The notes below the pieces were generated by a model. The model was not told the DNA's origin. It saw only the letters and a program-made list of their open reading frames with translations, and did not search any database. A DNA stretch of 64,000 nt from Bin87 sp034423575 (GTDB taxonomy: Bacteria; Chloroflexota; Dehalococcoidia; Lucifugimonadales; UBA3495): NCBI GenBank assembly GCA_034423575.1, contig DAOUIF010000030.1, positions 46,052 through 110,051 of the forward strand, read 5' to 3'. Of this stretch, positions 8,143-17,085 are shown one piece after another (the first letter of the stretch is position 1; the number at the start of each line of letters is the position of its first letter). Position numbers and translations under genes: made by a program.

Positions 8143-9008
8143 CGAGATTTCCAGAATCCGTTTTCAACCAGCAACCCCTCAATCTGTGCAGCGGTAGACC
8201 CGGTCTCGCGCATAATCTTTCGGACGCATGCTTTTGCGCTATTTTCTACGTTGCGCGTGCCAAAAGGTTCGTATTCCTTGTCCTGAAGTGCTCTGACAGC
8301 TTTGCAGATATTGGACCAACTTTGGTGAGACTCGGACCTGATTTCTTTCACATGCTCGATGAATTCTCCGCCGATTTCGAAGTCAGACATTTGCCGAGGT
8401 TGACCCGCGGATTTGGCATGAGTTTCCCTGTCCAAAATAAGTAGCGGCTGCCGACCCAAGACTTTAGGCAGGTCCAAGCCCGGGTTCTCCACGAAATCGG
8501 GTAGCTGGCAAACGGGATTATTGGCAAAGTAGAGGTCCCACGATGCTTGGCGAATGGCATGTTCCAACTCAGGGAGCGGATGCTGCTTTTCGGTCAACAT
8601 ACCTGCCCAGAAGGGCATATAGCAGATGTTCCAACCAGCGGTAAACGCTTCGGGGTTCCAAGGTTCCCCCCAAATGTGCCGCACGCCATATCCCGTGCCT
8701 CGGGCAAGTTTCCTTCCGGTATATTTCTCCCAAGCCATTTGAGCACGGCTATTGTCGTCTAATGTCACTTCGCGTCCATCACCACTCCACACGGCGGTTT
8801 GTCCTTTGTCGATACCGGGGTAGTGGTCCCGGCTACGTCGAGCCCTGTCAGGATAGTAAGGTGTCTTGACGCGCACAGAATCAGGATGCACGAAGTAAGA
8901 GTGGGCAAACGCTGCTTGAATGACGGAAACGCCGCCGTTCTGGAAATAATCTTCCAGAGATTGTATTGGCGAGATGAGACTGCCGGTATGAACACGTATG
9001 TCTATCAT
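8139..9008 (-). CDS. Unrecognised 289-residue protein
   Basis: The coding frame is clear and soluble, with no signal peptide or membrane helix. It is rich in Trp, His and Tyr in the middle ('HIWGEPWNPEAFTAGWNI' near 110-130). The C-terminal third is helical and basic, with a final 'IEGLLVENGFW'. I do not recognise the family. It sits 15 bases downstream of a VapC-type toxin gene on the same strand and could be carried with it. Its 3' end contains the -35 box of the trp promoter. Confidence 0.6.
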   Translation of the reverse strand: MIDIRVHTGSLISPIQSLEDYFQNGGVSVIQAAFAHSYFVHPDSVRVKTPYYPDRARRSRDHYPGIDKGQTAVWSGDGREVTLDDNSRAQMAWEKYTGRKLARGTGYGVRHIWGEPWNPEAFTAGWNICYMPFWAGMLTEKQHPLPELEHAIRQASWDLYFANNPVCQLPDFVENPGLDLPKVLGRQPLLILDRETHAKSAGQPRQMSDFEIGGEFIEHVKEIRSESHQSWSNICKAVRALQDKEYEPFGTRNVENSAKACVRKIMRETGSTAAQIEGLLVENGFWKSR

Positions 9009-9023
9009 CGAAATGTACTCCGT

Positions 9024-9425
9024 TCAACGGCGGGCCGGGAAGCGGTCGAGTTGGCCCGGCCAGTTTAGAATGCGATCATCGTCGGTGATGAGCTGGTGTT
9101 GGCCTTCCAGAGCAGTGGCCATGATGATCCGGTCGGCCGGGTCGTCATGTAAATCCGTCAAGTTTACGGAGAGGGCGGCAATTGCGCCGTCAACGGGGAT
9201 TTCAATGAATCCTGTCGCCAAGAGGCTTTGACGCCATTGGGTAGCGGCGACATTGAGCGTGAGACGGTTTTTAGACAGCAGTAAGGCAACTTCCCAGACG
9301 GATATTGCGGAGAAAGCTGCTTGCCCTGATTCGATAGATTCTCGTATTCGCCGTTGGGCTGTCGAGCCGAGGCGCGGGCTGGACCCGAGGAACCAGAGCA
9401 GAGCGTGGGTATCCGGCAGGATCAA
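9024..9425 (-). CDS. VapC-type PIN-domain toxin
   Basis: The 133-residue PIN-domain protein is expected to be a Mg-dependent RNase. Acidic residues typical of the active site are present: Asp in 'LPDTHALLWF', Glu in 'SVWEVALLL' and Asp residues in 'DPADRIIMATA' and 'TDDDRIL'. This arrangement fits the type seen with Phd/RelB-like antitoxins. It overlaps the upstream antitoxin gene by 4 bases (ATGA), the usual toxin-antitoxin coupling. Confidence 0.9.
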   Translation of the reverse strand: MILPDTHALLWFLGSSPRLGSTAQRRIRESIESGQAAFSAISVWEVALLLSKNRLTLNVAATQWRQSLLATGFIEIPVDGAIAALSVNLTDLHDDPADRIIMATALEGQHQLITDDDRILNWPGQLDRFPARR

Positions 9426-9700
9426 ACCAGGTTCTCCTCGTCATAGTTGCTGCGGTACCACTCGGGAGGGAGCGGAGATACGATGTCGCCGTGGATCTCG
9501 ATTTGGCCTTTCATGGAGCCGTAACCGTGGAGTGGCGGTTCCTCGTACCTCGTTATCTGCACAATGGGCTTGTCGCCGTCGAAGATGATCGCCTTCCCGT
9601 CCTGCTCGAAAACGGCGGCGATGATTGACAGGTATTGCTCGCCAAATTCTTCGATGGAGAGCGTATGCAGTTTTTTGTGGTAAGGAACGGCCTCGGTCAT
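9422..9700 (-). CDS. Antitoxin partner of the PIN toxin
   Basis: The 92-residue product has a short N-terminal DNA-binding-like segment and a middle 'DGKAIIFDGDKPIVQI' stretch, as in Phd/YefM-like antitoxins. An acidic C-terminus probably wraps the toxin. Start ATG 9700 is preceded by a strong GGAGGA ribosome site; a longer frame upstream reads into the intergenic gap and is not supported. It overlaps the toxin gene by 4 bases. Confidence 0.82.
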   Translation of the reverse strand: MTEAVPYHKKLHTLSIEEFGEQYLSIIAAVFEQDGKAIIFDGDKPIVQITRYEEPPLHGYGSMKGQIEIHGDIVSPLPPEWYRSNYDEENLV

Positions 9701-9750
9701 GGTTTCCTCCGGCTGGCTGATGGGTTGACGCACTGACTGTGTCGAAAGCG

Positions 9751-10719
9751 TCACGGCGTCAGCAGTATCTTTCCCGTGGTCTCCCTCCCCTCCAGACGGC
9801 GGTGTGCCTCCGCGGCTTCGGACAGCGGCAGGTTCAGGCTGATGTTGAGCTTGATCTCGCCCGACTGTACCCAGGACAGGCATTCTTCGGCTCGCTGCAG
9901 CAACTCGTCTCGCGTGGCGGTATAGTCCCCTAGCGTGGGGCGGGTGAGGAACAGGGAGCCGTTGCGCAGCATCCCCGAGTCCACCGCTCCTACGGGGCCG
10001 CCGGCTTGCCCGTAGAGGGCCATGCAGCCGCGGCGTCCCAGCACCCGCAGGCCCTTCTCGAAGGTGGTCGCCCCGACCGCGTCGTAGATGATCTTGACGC
10101 CTTGGCCGTCGGTCATCCGTCGGACCTCTTCCTCGAAATCCTGTTGGGTGTACAGGATGACGTCGTCGGCGCCCGCGCCACGGGCCATCGCCGCCTTCTC
10201 ATCGGTGGATACCGTGGTGTACACGTGGAGCCCCATGCGCTTCAGCATCTGGATCAGCAGCAGACCCATTCCGCCGGCGCCGGCGTGAACCAGGGCACTC
10301 TGACCGGCCTGCAGCGGCGCGATGTCGTTGACCAGGAAGTGGGCGGTCATGCACTGGAGCAGGGTCGCCGCGCCGGTCTCGAAGTCCATGTCGTCGGGGA
10401 TGCGCACCAGCAGCCAGGCGGGAACGGCCTGCTGCTCGGAGTAGGATCCGGTGTGCATGGCGTAGGCAACCCGGTCGCCCACCGCAACTTCCGTGACACC
10501 ATCGCCCACAGCGACCACCTCGCCCGACGCCTCGCGGCCTGGCGTCCAGGGAAACGAAGCCGGCGGGTTTGTCCCCTTGCGGCTGGACACATCGGTGTAG
10601 TTGACGCCGATGTTGCGGATGGCGACGACCGCTTCGCCAGGGCCGGCGGTGGGCTCGGGCATGTCTTCGTATTTCAGCACGTCGGGTCCGCCGACTTCGT
10701 AAGCTTGGATACCTTTCAT
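9751..10719 (-). CDS. Zinc-independent quinone oxidoreductase (MDR family)
   Basis: The 322-residue product is a medium-chain dehydrogenase/reductase of the NADPH:quinone oxidoreductase (zeta-crystallin) type. The N-terminal catalytic part contains 'IRNIGVNYTDVSSRKG', and the Rossmann domain has 'HAGAGGMGLLLIQML' near 145-160. There are no structural-zinc cysteines. It follows the MmgE/PrpD gene by 5 bases on the same strand, so the two are probably co-transcribed. The substrate is unknown. Confidence 0.88.
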   Translation of the reverse strand: MKGIQAYEVGGPDVLKYEDMPEPTAGPGEAVVAIRNIGVNYTDVSSRKGTNPPASFPWTPGREASGEVVAVGDGVTEVAVGDRVAYAMHTGSYSEQQAVPAWLLVRIPDDMDFETGAATLLQCMTAHFLVNDIAPLQAGQSALVHAGAGGMGLLLIQMLKRMGLHVYTTVSTDEKAAMARGAGADDVILYTQQDFEEEVRRMTDGQGVKIIYDAVGATTFEKGLRVLGRRGCMALYGQAGGPVGAVDSGMLRNGSLFLTRPTLGDYTATRDELLQRAEECLSWVQSGEIKLNISLNLPLSEAAEAHRRLEGRETTGKILLTP

Positions 10720-10724
10720 GGTGT

Positions 10725-12029
10725 CTAACCTCCAAGTACGGATGCCATTCCGGTAACGTTGTCGATGTCCAGGATGCCGCGGAAACTGCTGACCGCTTCG
10801 TCAATGTGGTCGGCCGGCAGGATGTAGCGGGTGCAATAGAGGAATTTCGCGTCCAGTTCCTCGGGGTCCAGGGGCATGGCCGGCGAGCCCCGAGGATGGT
10901 CGATGCGATGGTTCAGGGTGCGTCCGTCGTTGAGGGTTATTGCGACCTCCGCGGGATTTAGGGCCAGCGGCGACGCCGGCAGGGTGGCCTCGACGGAAAT
11001 GCGCTCCATCATCGCGCGGACGCCCTCGTCACGAACCGCCGGTTCGGAGAAGAAGTTTATCAGCGGCGCCCCGTGGCACAGGGCGGCGGCCGCTATAAAC
11101 CCAATGGACCGTCGGGCCTGCCATCCGTCGGCGGGAAGCACGTTGGGCATGCGCTCAATGTCTTCCGCCGTGAGCCCGACGTGGACGCTGGAGATATCCG
11201 CAGGGGCAAACCGGTGCAGCTGGGCCAGGCCCAGGATAGCGTCGATCGCGCCGTGGCTGGCAGGGTCGCACGGGTAGAGGCGAATGGTAACCCCTGGATC
11301 GATCAGTCGCCAACGCGAGCTCAGATCGTCAAGATTGCAAGTCGCCTCATGCGCGGCCCGAGGCGCTTCACCGATGCCCTCGGCGGCGCTGAGCGCGCAA
11401 ATCACGCCCTGCATGGCGGCCCTGCCTTGGGCCATGGCGGCGGCTCCGGCGGAGCCGTACTCGCTGCCGCCGTTTGCAGTGTCAACCGCCAACCCCACCG
11501 CGCGAGCCACGCCGTCGGCGTCCAGCCCCAGTAGCATCGACGACGCCACCGCTGCTCCAACCGCGCCGGCGGAGCCGCGTGTAGGCGCAGTTGCGCCAAG
11601 GCGGGCAGCCACCTCGCATCCCGCGGCGAACGCTGAAAGCACGTCCGGCCCGGAGTATCCATGCATCTCGCCCAAAGCCATAACTGGCGGAAACACGGCG
11701 GCCGTCGGGTGCGTGCCGCCGTCGACGGTGTTGTCGTCGTAGTCCAGCAACCGCACCAATGTCCCGTTCACCAGCGACGCATACACCGGCGAGGTGCGCA
11801 TACCCATGCCGATGATGGTGCTCCGGCCGTTGCCGCCCATTTCACGGACCACCCGGGCCAGGGCAACCCCATCAGGATGCGCCGCGCCGGCGAGAGCCGC
11901 GCCGGCGGCGTTGAGCATCATCTCCCGGCACAGCTCGACCACGGTAGGCGGCACCGCGATGTCCGACTGGGCAATTCCGGCCGCGAACTGGGCGATCTGC
12001 TGGATGGGTTCAGGTTCAGTGCGATTCAT
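10725..12029 (-). CDS. MmgE/PrpD-family protein
   Basis: The 434-residue product belongs to the family that includes 2-methylcitrate dehydratase (PrpD) and related isomerases and decarboxylases. Matching features are the N-terminal helical domain with 'LAGAAHPDG', 'LVRLLDYDDNTVDGGTHPTAAVFPP' near 95-120 and a Gly/Ala-rich helix bundle. The start was placed at ATG 12029, where the family homology begins. No prpB or prpC is nearby, so the methylcitrate role is not implied. It is a divergent neighbour of hicA. Confidence 0.85.
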   Translation of the reverse strand: MNRTEPEPIQQIAQFAAGIAQSDIAVPPTVVELCREMMLNAAGAALAGAAHPDGVALARVVREMGGNGRSTIIGMGMRTSPVYASLVNGTLVRLLDYDDNTVDGGTHPTAAVFPPVMALGEMHGYSGPDVLSAFAAGCEVAARLGATAPTRGSAGAVGAAVASSMLLGLDADGVARAVGLAVDTANGGSEYGSAGAAAMAQGRAAMQGVICALSAAEGIGEAPRAAHEATCNLDDLSSRWRLIDPGVTIRLYPCDPASHGAIDAILGLAQLHRFAPADISSVHVGLTAEDIERMPNVLPADGWQARRSIGFIAAAALCHGAPLINFFSEPAVRDEGVRAMMERISVEATLPASPLALNPAEVAITLNDGRTLNHRIDHPRGSPAMPLDPEELDAKFLYCTRYILPADHIDEAVSSFRGILDIDNVTGMASVLGG

Positions 12030-12090
12030 GGCAGGGCAAGGATACCGACGGCCGCCGCGCGGCGCAACGGAGGGACGCGAGGGTCCGGTG

Positions 12091-12096
12091 TATAAT
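12091..12096 (+). promoter_or_regulatory. -10 element (TATAAT) directly before hicA
   Basis: A perfect TATAAT lies 7 bases before the GTG at 12103. The predicted transcript start therefore coincides with the start codon, which suggests a leaderless hicA mRNA. No good -35 box is visible. Confidence 0.55.
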
Positions 12097-12102
12097 GCCG
12101 AC

Positions 12103-12294
12103 GTGGACCGCAGGGAGGTCATGCGGCGGCTGCGGGAGGACGGTTGGTATGTGCATCGTATCGTCGGATCGCATCACCAGATGAAACACCCAACCAAGCG
12201 TGGCACTACATCAGTGCCTCACCCGCGAAAAGATCTCAAGATCGGAACGATACGCAGCATTGAGCGGCAATCGGGCGTCAGACTCCGGCCGTGA
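12103..12294 (+). CDS. hicA: HicA toxin (mRNA interferase)
   Basis: The 63-residue double-stranded-RNA-binding-fold toxin is expected to cleave mRNA. It has the family pattern MDRREVMRRLREDGW, then the catalytic His24 in GSHHQMKHP, and 'TTSVPHP..DLKIGTIRSI' to the end. GTG 12103 gives the family-typical N-terminus; ATG 12121 would cut off the first strand. There is no ribosome site before GTG, in line with a leaderless transcript. hicB follows after 11 bases. The order toxin-antitoxin is the classic hicAB arrangement. Confidence 0.88.
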   Translation: MDRREVMRRLREDGWYVHRIVGSHHQMKHPTKRGTTSVPHPRKDLKIGTIRSIERQSGVRLRP

Positions 12295-12305
12295 GGAAAC
12301 CCAAC

Positions 12306-12689
12306 ATGGAACGAACGTACCTTGCGTTGGTTGAAAAAGACCCGGATAGTGACTACGGCGTTTGGTTCACGGACCTGCCCGGCTGCATTACCGCGGGAAG
12401 CACCTTTGAGGAAGCGTGCGAAATGGCGCGGGAGGTGCTGATGCTGCATTTGGAAGGCATGGCGGAAGACAGCGAAGACATCCCGCCACCCAGTTGTGCC
12501 AATGACGTGCTGGCGCACCCCGACGCGACCGACGCCATCGCCCTGATCGTGGTCGAAGCCTTGCCCGAGCACACTCCGGAAGAAGCGCAAGCCGCCTATG
12601 ATGCTTTCATGGCGTCAGAATACGGACAGGAATTCATGCGCGAAACCGCGCCACATTCCGAGCCGGCGACGGCCCGTATCGCGGAATGA
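12306..12689 (+). CDS. hicB: HicB antitoxin
   Basis: The 127-residue product has the HicB fold in its N-terminal 60 residues ('DPDSDYGVWFTDLPGCITAGSTFEEA', then 'REVLMLHLEG') and a longer C-terminal tail. It should neutralise and autoregulate with HicA. ATG 12306 was preferred over GTG 12291 because TGAGGA sits 8 bases before it. Confidence 0.9.
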   Translation: MERTYLALVEKDPDSDYGVWFTDLPGCITAGSTFEEACEMAREVLMLHLEGMAEDSEDIPPPSCANDVLAHPDATDAIALIVVEALPEHTPEEAQAAYDAFMASEYGQEFMRETAPHSEPATARIAE

Positions 12690-12838
12690 CTTTAGCCGCT
12701 ATGTCAACTCCGGACACTGAGACGAGTTTCCTGCCATCGGATCGTTTGTTGATTGTGATTGCCTGTCCATTGCTGCCACGCTTGTGACGGTGATGATCAC
12801 GGGCGCAGGTGTTGTTCCAAACTTGGGAGATCGGGAAT

Positions 12839-14089
12839 ATGTCAGCACAGGGTAGCAGTTCCAACTCGGTGGAAGCGCGACCGTACGACGTGGCCATCGT
12901 GGGCGGCGGCATCATCGGGCTGTCCGCGGCCATGCAACTGCTCGAACGCTCGCCGGACTTGAACGTTGCGGTGATCGAGAAAGAGGAGCAGTTGGCCCAG
13001 CACCAGACGGGCCACAACAGCGGCGTCATCCACTCCGGCATCTATTACCGGCCCGGCTCCTGGAAGTCGCGGTTCTGCGTGGGCGGCAAGGACCGGCTGA
13101 TCCGCTTCTGCGACGAAAACGAGATCGAGTACGATCCCTGCGGCAAGGTGATCGTGGCGACCCACGAGAGCGAACTGGGTCGCCTTGACGACCTGTACGA
13201 GCGCGGTGTCGCCAACGGCGTTCCTGACCTCGAAATGGTGGGCCCCGAGCGATTGAAGGAGATCGAGCCCCACACCTACGGCGTCCAGGCGCTCTGGGCT
13301 CCTCACACCGGCATCGTCGACTACGTGCGGGTGGCCAACGCCTACGCGGGCAAATTCCAGTCAGCGGGCGGGGACATCTTCACCGGCGCGGCGGTTATCC
13401 GGTCTCGGCAAACCGGCTCCGGCACCGCTTTGGAGACCCAGAGAGGAGCAGTGCAGGCTCGACACGTGATCAACTGCGGCGGGCTGTACGCGGACAAACT
13501 GGCGAGAATGATGGGCGAGGAGACCGACGTTCGCATCATCCCCTTCCGCGGTGAGTACTACAAGCTGACGGAATCCAGCGAAGACCTGGTGAAAGGGCTG
13601 ATCTATCCGGTGCCCGATCCACGGTTCCCGTTCCTGGGCGTGCACTACACGCGGAACATCCACGGTTACGTAGAGGCTGGACCCAACGCGGTGCTGGCAT
13701 GGGCTCGCGAGGGCTACCGCAAGAGCAATATCAGCCTTGGAGAGACCGCTGGCGCGCTTACCTTCCCAGGTTTCTGGAAGATGACCGCGCGCCACTGGAA
13801 GACAGGCATGCAGGAAATGCACCGGTCCTACAGCAAGTCCGTTTTCGTTAACGACCTCAAGAAGCTGATACCCGAGATCCGCGGGGAGGACCTGGAACCG
13901 GGCGGCAGCGGCGTGCGCGCGCAGGCAGTGTCCTCGTCGGGCGCGATCCTGGACGACTTCCACATCCTGCGGGGACAACGGGCGCTCCACGTCCTGAACG
14001 CGCCGTCACCGGGCGCTACCTCGTCGCTGGCCATAGGCGAATACCTGACGGACATGGCGGTTGAGGACTTCGGTCTGGCCGTTCGTTGA
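12839..14089 (+). CDS. lhgO: L-2-hydroxyglutarate oxidase
   Basis: The 416-residue FAD enzyme of the DAO family oxidises L-2-hydroxyglutarate to 2-oxoglutarate and feeds electrons to the quinone pool. Evidence is the GGGIIGLS dinucleotide motif, the LhgO-typical 'QTGHNSGVIHSGIYY' near 60-75, 'CVGGKDRLIRFCDE' and the C-terminal 'NAPSPGATSSLAIGEYL'. Start ATG 12839 follows GGGAGA; the upstream ATG 12809 adds a non-homologous tail. It is a single gene between hicB and purA. Confidence 0.9.
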   Translation: MSAQGSSSNSVEARPYDVAIVGGGIIGLSAAMQLLERSPDLNVAVIEKEEQLAQHQTGHNSGVIHSGIYYRPGSWKSRFCVGGKDRLIRFCDENEIEYDPCGKVIVATHESELGRLDDLYERGVANGVPDLEMVGPERLKEIEPHTYGVQALWAPHTGIVDYVRVANAYAGKFQSAGGDIFTGAAVIRSRQTGSGTALETQRGAVQARHVINCGGLYADKLARMMGEETDVRIIPFRGEYYKLTESSEDLVKGLIYPVPDPRFPFLGVHYTRNIHGYVEAGPNAVLAWAREGYRKSNISLGETAGALTFPGFWKMTARHWKTGMQEMHRSYSKSVFVNDLKKLIPEIRGEDLEPGGSGVRAQAVSSSGAILDDFHILRGQRALHVLNAPSPGATSSLAIGEYLTDMAVEDFGLAVR

Positions 14090-14184
14090 GCGTCCCACTG
14101 GTAATGTTGCTGTCGCCAGACTCGCCTGCCCGTAGCGGCGCAACTGCTGGCGCATTCGGGGGCCTTCCCGGCAAGCGAACGCCC

Positions 14185-14213
14185 TGTTATGGCAAGCGGG
14201 TTTCTGCTATACT
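14185..14213 (+). promoter_or_regulatory. Possible purA promoter
   Basis: A TATACT -10 box at 14208-14213 has a weak -35-like TGTTAT at 14185-14190 (17-base spacer). It lies 110 bases upstream of purA. A GC-rich stretch followed by GATTTTT (about 14270-14290) sits in the leader; its role is unclear. Confidence 0.4.
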
Positions 14214-14325
14214 TGCCGCCTAGCCGACGAACGCCATCGCACAAAGAATGTCTTGCCGCCGCTGGCAGCAGCCCGCGGGGGCGATTTTTCGGTTTAGTCT
14301 CTAAATTATCCGGGAGTACAAGACA

Positions 14326-15615
14326 ATGCCGGCTTATGCCGTAATCGGGGGACAGTGGGGCGACGAAGGCAAGGGTAAAGTCATCGACTACCTTGCCGGC
14401 CAGTCCGATTGCGTGGTGCGATACGCCGGCGGCAACAACGCCGGACACACGGTGGTCAATGAGCGGGGGGAGTTTCAGTTGCACCTGGTTCCGTCCGGCA
14501 TCTGCTGGCCCGGGGTGACCGGCATCATCGGCAATGGTGTGGTGGTGAATCCCGGCGTGCTGCTCGGGGAGATCGAAGGATTGCGGGAGCAGGGTATCGA
14601 CACGGACCAACTGTTTGTCAGTGATCGGGCTCACGTCATCATGCCCTATCACATGCTGCTCGACGAACTCCAGGAAAAGGCTCGTGGCCGCGGCGCCATC
14701 GGCACTACCGGCCAGGGCATTGGCCCAGCTTACATCGACAAAGTGTCCCGCGACGGCATTCGCGTCGGCGACTTGCTTGACACCACGGAGCAGTTGCCCG
14801 ACCGGGTGCAAGCGGCCGTAGAGATGAAGAACCGGGTCATCACCGGAGTATACGGCGGCGAACCCGTGGATGCCGACGAGATTCTGGAACTTTGCCGACG
14901 GTGGGGGGAACAACTGCGGCCAATGGTTCGCCCCACCGAACAGATGGTGCAGGACCTGCTGGAACAAGGCAAGCGCGTGCTCTTGGAAGGCGCCCAAGGA
15001 ACGCTGCTGGATGTTGACCACGGTTCCTATCCGTACGTCACCTCATCCTCGCCGTCCATCGGCGGCGCGATCACCGGATTGGGGCTCGACCCACGGTCCA
15101 TCAAAGGCGTCCTCGGCGTGTTCAAGGCATATTCCACGCGCGTCGGCGGCGGGCCGATGCCCACGGAGATGCACGGCCAAGCCGGTGAGGACCTGCGGGA
15201 GAAAGCCCACGAATACGGCACCACCACCGGGCGAGCCCGGCGGGTGGGCTGGTTCGATTCCGTTGCCGCCCGCTACAGTCATCAGATCAACGGCTTCACC
15301 GGCATTGTGCTGACCCGCCTGGACATCCTGGACGGAATGGAAGAGGTGAAAATCTGCGTCGGGTACCGCGCGAACGGAGAGGAATTCGACCGCTTCCCGT
15401 CCGATACGGCCCTGCTGGAGCGCTGCGAACCCATATACGAAAAAATGTCCGGATGGATGGAACCCACGGCCAGCGCAACGCGCGCCGAGCAGTTGCCGGC
15501 AAACGCGCTGGCATACGTGAAACGGATAGAGACTCTAGTGGGCTGTGATGCTCAGATCATTTCTACCGGTCCCAGTCGCGAGGAAACCATCGCGATTGAA
15601 CAGATCATCCGGTAG
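14326..15615 (+). CDS. purA: Adenylosuccinate synthetase
   Basis: The enzyme converts IMP and aspartate to adenylosuccinate with GTP in AMP synthesis. The 429 residues equal the usual length. The P-loop WGDEGKGK (11-18) contains Asp13, and His41 sits in GNNAGHTVV, matching the catalytic pair. 'GTTGQGIGPAY' and 'YSTRVGGGPMPTE' are also present. It appears to stand alone; upstream is a 236-base leader with a possible promoter. purB is not in the window. Confidence 0.97.
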   Translation: MPAYAVIGGQWGDEGKGKVIDYLAGQSDCVVRYAGGNNAGHTVVNERGEFQLHLVPSGICWPGVTGIIGNGVVVNPGVLLGEIEGLREQGIDTDQLFVSDRAHVIMPYHMLLDELQEKARGRGAIGTTGQGIGPAYIDKVSRDGIRVGDLLDTTEQLPDRVQAAVEMKNRVITGVYGGEPVDADEILELCRRWGEQLRPMVRPTEQMVQDLLEQGKRVLLEGAQGTLLDVDHGSYPYVTSSSPSIGGAITGLGLDPRSIKGVLGVFKAYSTRVGGGPMPTEMHGQAGEDLREKAHEYGTTTGRARRVGWFDSVAARYSHQINGFTGIVLTRLDILDGMEEVKICVGYRANGEEFDRFPSDTALLERCEPIYEKMSGWMEPTASATRAEQLPANALAYVKRIETLVGCDAQIISTGPSREETIAIEQIIR

Positions 15616-15699
15616 CGTATTTGACACTTTCGTAATAACATTGCGCCTGCAGCGTAGCCTGGACGATCCGGCTATATAACTTGCTGCGGAGGAGAATGT

Positions 15700-16170
15700 A
15701 TGGCCACAAATAACGCAACACCGGCGGATACGTCCATCTTCGGTCGTATCTTCGTGCGGTTCACCGACGAGTTCTACTTACTGTTCCGGCTGATCTTCGC
15801 CTTTTTAGTGTCGCTCCACGGAGCACAAAAGGCTTTCCAAATGTGGGGATTCCCGCCTCCGGGACCTGGAGGCCCGCCAGACATCGTGTACCTTGCCGGT
15901 TGGATCGAGTTCATCTCGGCCCTGCTCATCGGCTTTGGGGTACTCACACGGTTGGGCGCCGGCGCGCTGTGCGTCACGATGGTCATCGCATACTTCATGA
16001 TGCATTTTCCCAACGGCATTGCCCCGCACATCTTCCCGGCCGAAGGCGGTTTCCCCGCGACCGGGGGTGAGGTTTCGATACTCTGGTTCGCCATTGCCGG
16101 CATAATCGGTATCATGGGCAGCCGCAAGTATGGCCTGGAACGCCTGATCCTCAAGAAGGAAATCCTCTAA
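15700..16170 (+). CDS. DoxX-family membrane protein
   Basis: The 156-residue protein has four predicted membrane helices (about 26-45, 65-85, 90-107 and 125-142). The DoxX pattern 'LLFRLIFAFLVSLHGAQKAF' leads into 'GWIEFISALLIGFGVLTRLGAG'. DoxX-family proteins include thiosulfate:quinone oxidoreductase subunits and many uncharacterised membrane proteins; no partner subunit is seen. The start is supported by GGAGGAGA upstream. Confidence 0.87.
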   Translation: MATNNATPADTSIFGRIFVRFTDEFYLLFRLIFAFLVSLHGAQKAFQMWGFPPPGPGGPPDIVYLAGWIEFISALLIGFGVLTRLGAGALCVTMVIAYFMMHFPNGIAPHIFPAEGGFPATGGEVSILWFAIAGIIGIMGSRKYGLERLILKKEIL

Positions 16171-16205
16171 CCAGACCCTATAGCAAAACCAACCTCACAC
16201 AAACG

Positions 16206-16231
16206 GCCCGGCGTTCCCCACGACGCCGGGC
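16206..16231. other. Stem-loop between DoxX gene and small ORF
   Basis: GCCCGGCGT (16206-16214) and ACGCCGGGC (16223-16231) form a perfect 9-bp stem with an 8-base loop. No T-run follows on either strand. It may stabilise the DoxX mRNA 3' end or act as a weak terminator. Confidence 0.6.
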
Positions 16232-16245
16232 AAAGAGTAGTAATC

Positions 16246-16476
16246 ATGCAGCAACAAGCAGCGCGCTTCGGGATCTACTTCAATTCCTCCCAGAACCAGG
16301 TGGTTCGGATCAATTCCCCCTACTGGTTCCCGCCGGAACCCGAGTGGCAGAAGGTCACCGGCGAGGTGAACGCCACCCTGCTGGACCTGCGGCGAACGAT
16401 CGGAGAGCAGGGTCTGTCTTCAGATCCCGACGGAGTGACCTGGACCACCCTGCCGTTGTTGGACGAAGACAACTAG
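16246..16476 (+). CDS. Small uncharacterised protein (76 aa)
   Basis: The protein is soluble and short with a balanced composition. 'YWFPPEPEWQKVTGEVNATLLDLRRTI' in the middle suggests a compact mixed fold. It starts 15 bases after the stem-loop and lies 6 bases before the next gene, so it probably shares a transcript with it. I do not recognise the family. Confidence 0.55.
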   Translation: MQQQAARFGIYFNSSQNQVVRINSPYWFPPEPEWQKVTGEVNATLLDLRRTIGEQGLSSDPDGVTWTTLPLLDEDN

Positions 16477-16482
16477 CCGGCC

Positions 16483-17007
16483 ATGGCCTCGGAGCCGCCG
16501 GGAGCCTTACCGCAGACGGCCCCCGAGACGGATGACTATCCCCGCCCGCCGGGATGGCGCGGGCGAATGATGGCCGCCAACCCCGAGCAGGCCCGCCGCT
16601 GGATGCGATGGGCTTGGGTCTGCGGCATGGTGTGGTGGGTGTGGACCATGGGCGTGTTGGTCGTGTGGATGTCGGCACCCGTACTGGCGGTGTCCGAAGT
16701 TGAGGGCAGCGCGCCGGCCATACCGCCGGCAGACCTCCTCATCTACTACGGCATCGAAGGACTCGTCGTGGCCCTCCTGGCGCTGGGGGTGATGCGCCGC
16801 TGGCGTCCCGCCGCAGTGCTGCTGGCAGTGGGGTTCGTCGTGTCGCGGATCGTGCTGATCTTGCTTGGGTTGATAACCCTGGACAGCTTTCGGGATGCCA
16901 TCTGGCTCGTCATCTACGGGGGACTGCTGTTCGCTTTCGTGAGGGGGGTGCAGGGCGCATACAGCTTTCACTGGTTCACCCGAGCGCCTCTGCCGGATCA
17001 TCGGTAG
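16483..17007 (+). CDS. Small integral membrane protein (174 aa)
   Basis: Four hydrophobic helices (about 42-64, 84-102, 108-127 and 135-152) follow a polar, proline-rich N-terminus of about 30 residues. It is tightly linked to the preceding 76-residue gene. A rho-independent terminator lies 26 bases after the stop codon. I do not recognise the family and no catalytic motif is visible. Confidence 0.65.
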   Translation: MASEPPGALPQTAPETDDYPRPPGWRGRMMAANPEQARRWMRWAWVCGMVWWVWTMGVLVVWMSAPVLAVSEVEGSAPAIPPADLLIYYGIEGLVVALLALGVMRRWRPAAVLLAVGFVVSRIVLILLGLITLDSFRDAIWLVIYGGLLFAFVRGVQGAYSFHWFTRAPLPDHR

Positions 17008-17032
17008 GAGATCTGCAGCGTGACACTAATCA

Positions 17033-17064
17033 GGGGCGGGTGATCTACCCGCCCCGATTTCTTT
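17033..17064. terminator. Terminator between convergent genes
   Basis: GGGGCGGGT (17033-17041) pairs perfectly with ACCCGCCCC (17047-17055) around GATCT, followed by GATTTCTTTT. The T-rich tail is on the plus strand; the stem may also stop minus-strand transcripts arriving from the flavin monooxygenase. Confidence 0.85.
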
Positions 17065-17085
17065 TGAATATTCCCGTTTGGTGAA

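Noticed and set aside
14270..14295. GC-rich stretch followed by GATTTTT in the purA leader, considered as a terminator or riboswitch
   Set aside because: The stem is only about 4 bp and no riboswitch class fits.
13828..15021. 397-residue minus-strand frame
   Set aside because: It is antisense to lhgO and purA and has no domain signature.
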